Positions 6,718-8,766 of a stretch of DNA of 8,766 bases are shown piece by piece; position 1 is the first letter of the stretch, and every line of letters starts with the position of its first letter. The notes under the pieces were generated by a model that was not told the DNA's origin, did no database searches, and saw only the letters and a program-made list of their open reading frames with translations. This DNA comes from Tannerella sp. (lineage in GTDB: Bacteria > Bacteroidota > Bacteroidia > Bacteroidales > Tannerellaceae). A program made the translations under genes and the position numbers. The stretch covers positions 1 through 8,766 of the forward strand of contig JAITMT010000306.1 of the NCBI GenBank assembly GCA_031277235.1, given 5' to 3'.

Positions 6718-8766
6718 TTATTGTCCTTTCAAACCCTGTAAAAAGCCGTCAAATGCCGGTTTTGTAACATAGTTCCCGTCAAACAGCAACGGGAAGTCCG
6801 TGCCATCGTTATAGAGCCAACTGTTTGCATCGTCCACGCCCCAAACTGTGATGTCCTGTCGTTGAGCCGCCGGTATATTTTGCAGGTAAGAAACAACTAC
6901 ATCGTGGTAGGTTGCCGCTTGATAGTCCAATACCTGGGGGGTCAATACAAAACCTCTTACGTTATTGCACGTTACGTCCAGTTCGGAAATCCGTATCTTT
7001 AAGCCTGTAGCGGCAAGTTTTTGGAACATATAGTCAATTCCCGTCTTTGACGTGGCAATATTGACGTGCATTGCCGTGCCGATACCGTCAATCTTGGCGC
7101 CTTTCGCCTTGAGTTCGTTTACGTAGGCTATGAGCGAATCCAGTTTTGCGGAATTCGATTCCAGATTATTGTCATTGATAAAGAGCAAGGCGTTGGGATC
7201 TGCCGCTGCGGCATATTGGAAAGCCTTCAGTGCGTAATCGCGTCCCAGGAAGTCAGACCAGAAGAAAATATCCGTTGCTCCTTCCGTGTTTGTATTGGCA
7301 CTTGTACGCAATCCGCTGTTACCGTCAGCCATCGGCTCGTTTACGACGTCCCACGCATGTACATCTCCCTTGAAATGATTGATACAGTCCGTAATCCAGA
7401 TACGCATGGCATTATCTACCTTAGCCCTGTCTTCGTCGGTAATTTCGCCCGTGCCACCTGCTACATACTGTTTTACCGAAACATCGTCAATCCAGTATTT
7501 GGTATGATTGGCATTGTTCAAGTCGAAAGTAATAACACCGGTTTCGGTACCCAATGCCGTATGCATAATGGTTACCTTTGTCCAGTCGGCAGTTACGTCG
7601 AATAATACGTACCTAACCAAGTCACCTTCCGTATTTCCTCCGCGTATTTCAAATTGAACCGTGCCTGCTACCAATGACTTTATCCAAAATTCGAAGATAT
7701 AGTCCACGCCTGCTGTCATTTTTCCTGAAAAATTGGTTGCTATCTGTACTCTCCAATAATCATTGAGTGTAATGGCATCACAAGTTCCATCCACGTATAT
7801 GCCCTTAGTGCCGTTTCGCCCTTCATCCTGAGCGATACGGAGACCACAAGCGCCTCCCGAATTGGGATTCATCTGCGACCAACCGTCTATATTGTCATCC
7901 ATCGCAGGATTTACAGCCATATTGAGCGGAGTATCCGATACCTGATATACCGCCATATCGTCAATCCAGTATTCGGTATGATTGGCGTTGTTCAGGTCAA
8001 AGGTGAAAACACCGGTTTCAGTACCTAATGCCGTATGGTCTATGGTTATTTTTGTCCAATCGGTTCCTACATCAATGGGCGCTATATACCGTACCAGATC
8101 TCCTTCCGTCGCTCCTCCGCGTATCTCAAACTGAACAGGTCCTGCAACTTTCGCTTTAATCCAAAATTCTATGCGGTAATTGCTGCCTGCTTCCATCTTG
8201 GCGGTTGCAGTAGGTGCGGCTACCTGCACTCTCCAATAGTCATTGAGTGTAACTGCCTCACAGGTTCCGTCCACATGCAAACCTTGTGTACCGTTGCGCC
8301 CTTCTCCCTGAGCAATACGGAGACCGCAACCGCCTGTCGGATTGGGATTCATTTGCGACCAGCCATCTATGTTTTCATCCATTGCAGGATTCGGTATGAG
8401 GTTGGGACCGAGAAATTCGGAAACCGGAGGCGCAGCTACTGTTCCCAGATAGGTGGCGTTCTGGTTTTTATGCCATACCAGGGTACGACCCAATACGCCC
8501 AATCCGTTGTTTTTCGCCCATGTTACCATGGCGTCTGCTTTCGAAAAGTCCATCGAACCGTCGTCCTGCACAATAGCACCATGTGTCATTGCAGATCCAA
8601 ATGTTGTTTGCGAAGCGTTTGCCGCCGCTGTTGCCATATAGTCAGCTACGCCGAGCATGTCATAATCCGTCATCATACCGACAGTGATCGGCGAAGACGA
8701 TTTTAGAGAAACGGAAGTTCCGGCAGCGCCTCCATTCCCGTAGTTCTGCCCGTTATTATCATCTTC
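6718..8766 (-). CDS. GH10 endo-1,4-beta-xylanase-like protein with two inserted CBM4-like modules (5' partial)
   Basis: The frame is open to the right edge, so the first in-frame Met (8674-8676) is probably internal: the 30 codons before it (an Asp/Asn/Gly-rich linker, then VSLKSSSPITVG) read straight into the barrel. No signal peptide is visible. Residues here are numbered from that Met. The first part of the GH10 barrel runs to about 80 (GRTLVWHKNQNATYL at 63-77); two CBM4/9-type modules fill about 91-246 and 252-404; the barrel resumes at about 410 and ends at 652. Both catalytic glutamates are present: acid/base Glu447 in DVVNEP and nucleophile Glu565 in RISELDV. CBM insertion at this point is known in Bacteroidota xylanases such as Prevotella bryantii XynC. 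Unusually, several glycone-subsite residues are replaced (GSAMTH for the usual N-E-M-K type motif, GRTLVWH for GHTLVWH, GTAMH for GTQMH), so activity or specificity may differ. It is first of the visible block and probably surface-exposed. Confidence 0.9.
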   Translation of the reverse strand, partial: EDDNNGQNYGNGGAAGTSVSLKSSSPITVGMMTDYDMLGVADYMATAAANASQTTFGSAMTHGAIVQDDGSMDFSKADAMVTWAKNNGLGVLGRTLVWHKNQNATYLGTVAAPPVSEFLGPNLIPNPAMDENIDGWSQMNPNPTGGCGLRIAQGEGRNGTQGLHVDGTCEAVTLNDYWRVQVAAPTATAKMEAGSNYRIEFWIKAKVAGPVQFEIRGGATEGDLVRYIAPIDVGTDWTKITIDHTALGTETGVFTFDLNNANHTEYWIDDMAVYQVSDTPLNMAVNPAMDDNIDGWSQMNPNSGGACGLRIAQDEGRNGTKGIYVDGTCDAITLNDYWRVQIATNFSGKMTAGVDYIFEFWIKSLVAGTVQFEIRGGNTEGDLVRYVLFDVTADWTKVTIMHTALGTETGVITFDLNNANHTKYWIDDVSVKQYVAGGTGEITDEDRAKVDNAMRIWITDCINHFKGDVHAWDVVNEPMADGNSGLRTSANTNTEGATDIFFWSDFLGRDYALKAFQYAAAADPNALLFINDNNLESNSAKLDSLIAYVNELKAKGAKIDGIGTAMHVNIATSKTGIDYMFQKLAATGLKIRISELDVTCNNVRGFVLTPQVLDYQAATYHDVVVSYLQNIPAAQRQDITVWGVDDANSWLYNDGTDFPLLFDGNYVTKPAFDGFLQGLKGQ
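7465..8406 (-). repeat. Tandem near-duplicate CBM4/9-type modules within the GH10 gene
   Basis: Two modules of about 155 residues, encoded at 7939-8406 (first in the protein) and 7465-7923 (second), are in register with an offset of 474 bp at the segment coding for YWIDD (for example TCCAGTATT at 7491 and 7965). Shared protein stretches include NIDGWSQMNPN, CGLRIAQ, EGRNGT, LNDYWRVQ, VQFEIRGG, EGDLVRY, HTALGTETGV and FDLNNANHT. They are beta-sandwich carbohydrate-binding modules likely to bind xylan chains. Aromatic Trp and Tyr residues (DGWSQM, DYWRVQ) are conserved in both copies. The closeness of the copies implies duplication or gene conversion within the gene. Confidence 0.8.

Noticed and set aside
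8674..8676. Met codon as the true start of the GH10 gene
   Set aside because: The frame stays open for 30 more codons to the window edge and the residues just before this Met (LKSSSPITVG) continue naturally into the first barrel strand; a start here would also leave no export signal.
8035..8706. A 223-codon plus-strand frame at the right end
   Set aside because: It is antisense to the GH10/CBM coding sequence and mirrors the repeated modules; no independent gene evidence.

Overview
The window looks like a chromosomal segment from a Bacteroidota (Bacteroidales-type) bacterium. The grounds are the gene families (a GH10 xylanase with CBM4-like modules inserted in its catalytic domain, GH43 subfamily 1-like and GPH-type transporter genes side by side, a GxxExxY protein), the AT-rich gaps between GC-richer genes, and start codons that mostly lack a Shine-Dalgarno sequence. 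No genus can be fixed from this sequence alone.

Layout. The left edge holds the 3' end of a plus-strand deoC (deoxyribose-phosphate aldolase), unrelated to the rest. It converges on a block of six minus-strand genes. In transcription order (right to left) these are: a GH10 endo-xylanase-like protein (5' end outside the window), a secreted GH2 glycosidase, a secreted GH11 endo-xylanase, a GPH/MelB-type sugar:cation symporter, a small GxxExxY (PD-(D/E)XK-like) protein, and a cytoplasmic GH43 glycosidase. The convergent gap holds a perfect 17-bp inverted repeat that probably acts as a bidirectional terminator.

How it works together (inference from family roles). GH10 and GH11 cut the xylan backbone outside the cell or in the periplasm, GH2 removes a side-chain or terminal sugar in the periplasm, the GPH symporter takes short xylo-oligosaccharides or pentosides through the inner membrane, and the signal-less GH43 finishes them in the cytoplasm. 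No SusC/SusD pair or regulator is visible; they may lie to the right of the window.

Points of most interest. (1) The GxxExxY gene sits between the transporter and GH43, is clearly AT-richer than its neighbours, and is bracketed by imperfect inverted repeats of about 35-45 bp, so it looks like a small inserted cassette. (2) The GH10 protein keeps both catalytic glutamates but has substitutions at several positions that normally line the glycone subsites. (3) Its two internal CBM4-like modules are near-duplicates. (4) Perfect hairpins sit 7-8 nt after the stops of both GH11 and GH10, inside the apparent transcription unit. No tRNA, rRNA, CRISPR array or transposase gene was seen.
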